A stretch of DNA of 64,000 bases from Cyclina sinensis (lineage: Eukaryota; Mollusca; Bivalvia; Venerida; Veneridae), in contig JAAONU010000003.1 in NCBI GenBank assembly GCA_012932295.1, positions 32,536,361-32,600,360 of the forward strand, given 5' to 3'. Shown piece by piece: positions 62,501-64,000 of the stretch (position 1 is the first letter of the stretch; each line of letters starts with the position of its first letter). The position numbers were made by a program, and so were the translations under genes. A model generated the notes under the pieces. That model made no database searches and was not told the DNA's origin. It saw only the letters and a program-made list of their open reading frames with translations.

Positions 62501-64000
62501 ACTGTACATACCAAAAAAGTATGTAGGTTTCTCCCGCATAAACTTAGGTTGTTTTGGGAAGTTTTCATTTAAACAAAGTTAAAGTTTAGACATTTGGACT
62601 AAAAACGGGGACATTTCAACTTCTACTTTTTTCAAGTGGCAATGTTTTGACCAAACATAGGACATCTTTTTAGTGTTTTATCCAAATGACAGTAAGTAAT
62701 GTAAGTGGAAGACTGGTAGATCAAACTTTATAGTTTTTAGTATAATAACATTTTAGCATTTTTAGTATAATACGATATTATTGTAATTTTTATATTCCGG
62801 CAATTTTTATCTATCCCTGCTCTTATAGCTCATAATTTTCTCTTTTAAAGTAGACATATATAAATCAAAATACTTTTTGATAAAACATATTTTATGATTC
62901 TATATGGTTTAAAAATGGGGGGGGGGATTATGTAACTGGATTCAATCCAATGTCCTCGATAAATGACGTGCAAACCAACTGTACCATGCTGTCTTCATAT
63001 TAGTCACTTAAGTAATTTACGACATAAAGCAAGTCTCTGTCTTTCTTTGTACAACTAGAATTTCTATATGTGTAAACTTTTTCTTTTTGTGCATCAGCAA
63101 ATGATAAGTGGGTCAGACATTTTAAGTTTTGAAACTAAGTTTTGTCTGTTTTGCTGACCTAGTAGACTAATCAAAGTTTCAGTATTCAATTGAAATGCTT
63201 TATGTCTTGTAAGAAATTACAGATGGGCACATTAGGTAGTATGTTCATATTTATGAAGGAGTAAAGCTAAAGTTTGTCTGGAGTATATGGCTGTTTTATT
63301 TACCCAAAATAGTGTTGAATCTCAAATAACAGTTAAACACACAAAAATCTTTGGGCATATAAGACTTGATTGTATCTGGCTGTCAGTCCTTTTTTAACAT
63401 AGACTGTTGCAAAGATTGAAGTTTATCGCTGAAATTTTATGCTGTAATTTCAGAGTGAGGGAGGATTTAGGACAGAGTTGTCTGCTCCAAAGCGAGAAAA
63501 ACAGAAAAAACCTAGATCAGAGGTTGTACAGAAACTTATTGATGAAAAAAGGAAAGAGAAAGGTAAAATGATCATTTAAGCATTAGCAGTAACATACTTG
63601 AACTCAAGTTTTATTTCTGGAAGTTGTAAGGAGTTTCCGAGTAGACGAAACATGAAAAATTAATGTTAGATTTAATCTGCTTAGATTGATTTATCACTTA
63701 CATGTATTAAGTGATCACTATTATTTGACCAAAAAAAATTATTAAAATGCTATTATTATTGGTAGATTTCATATTATTTTGATTGGCATTTTCAGAATTA
63801 GAAGAAATGAAGAAAAAGAAAGATATTGAAGCAAGCAAGAATGAGGAGCAAAAGAACAAGTTCAAAATACCCAAAAAGAAAGAGACACTTGAGAATGTTC
63901 TAAAAGATTTGGAAAGTGACAGCGAAGAGGCGGGGTCAGATAGCAGTAGCTCACAGAAAAGTTTACAATTGAAAAACTCATCGAAAATTCCACAGGGGAG
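59502..64000 (+). CDS. SPTY2D1: SPT2 homolog (histone chaperone), 5' part, runs off the window
   Basis: Exons 59502-59558, 63454-63562 and 63796 to the window end join in phase. The start MDFTTLLSIAHKNENQKKP matches the conserved N-terminus of SPT2 proteins (MDF.. LL.IA). A Lys/Glu/Arg-rich helical region follows (VVQKLIDEKRKEKELEEMKK), then a Ser-rich acidic segment (LESDSEEAGSDSSSS). SPT2 proteins bind H3-H4 and assist transcription through nucleosomes and rDNA transcription; the histone-binding domain is at the C-terminus and lies beyond this window. The 3.9-kb first intron carries a 1.5-kb DNA transposon and a SINE. Neighbour UTP18 is divergent and starts 394 bp away. Confidence 0.85.
60218..61707. 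mobile_element. 1.49-kb DNA transposon with terminal inverted repeats in SPTY2D1 intron 1
   Basis: The ends CAGTGCTCCAGCTAGG and CCTAGCTGGAGCACTG are exact inverted repeats. The subterminal zones also mirror each other (CGCCCTGCCC-rich left, CACCCTGCCCTTTTTAG right). The flanks share GTATAAC (7 bp, if the ends are drawn one base in) or TATAA. No transposase domain is recognised, so it is probably non-autonomous. The CAGTG..CACTG ends recall hAT elements, but the target duplication is not a clean 8 bp. Confidence 0.85.
62880..63115 (-). mobile_element. tRNA-derived SINE, minus strand (copy 2)
   Basis: The segments GGATTCAATCC (B-box-like on the minus strand) and TAGAATTTCTATATGTG parallel the element at 57890-58215. 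A run of nine or more G lies at its edge. Confidence 0.4.

Overview
This window looks like nuclear DNA from an animal, most probably a bivalve or related mollusc. The genes are split by AT-rich introns with GT-AG borders, there are no operons, and a large share of the sequence is diverged interspersed and tandem repeats. The species is inferred from gene families and repeat style, not proven.

Layout. 0.4-1.9 kb: the 3' exons of an unrecognised plus-strand gene. 2.6-5.3 kb: a 70-bp satellite with inverted flanking copies, then a MITE. 7.1-12.1 kb: a complete eight-exon carbohydrate sulfotransferase (CHST15-like). 16.2-19.1 kb: a three-exon gene with two Neuralized-type (NHR) domains, a coiled coil and a C-terminal CARD-like death fold. 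20.3-21.6 kb: a dead LINE. 22.8-23.1 kb: a small hAT-type element. 27.1-28.8 kb (minus) and 38.6-40.8 kb (plus): two head-to-head paralogs with an NHR-like N-terminus, a 14-residue repeat linker and a CARD-like C-terminus. Between them lie about 10 kb of Ty3/gypsy debris, a roughly 345-bp repeat, a roughly 60-bp satellite and a deleted LTR element with recognisable LTRs and PBS. 42.1-43.3 kb: an intronless secreted protein with two thioredoxin folds, an ERp29-like C-terminus and a HEEL tail. 44.9-59.1 kb (minus): UTP18, a ribosome-biogenesis WD40 protein, in 12 recognised exons. 59.5-64.0 kb (plus): the start of SPTY2D1, which shares a 394-bp intergenic region with UTP18 and carries a 1.5-kb DNA transposon in intron 1.

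The most interesting content is the group of three NHR/CARD genes. All have the same three-part coding layout: a first coding exon of 279-309 bp ending in phase 0, a middle exon of exactly 115 bp, and a large last exon ending in a CARD-like domain. All also have an apparent intron acceptor just before the start codon. The linkers differ completely, yet two of them share a 14-residue (42-bp) repeat period. I infer a rapidly diversifying adaptor or sensor family, possibly in innate immunity or cell death. The function is not shown by the sequence.
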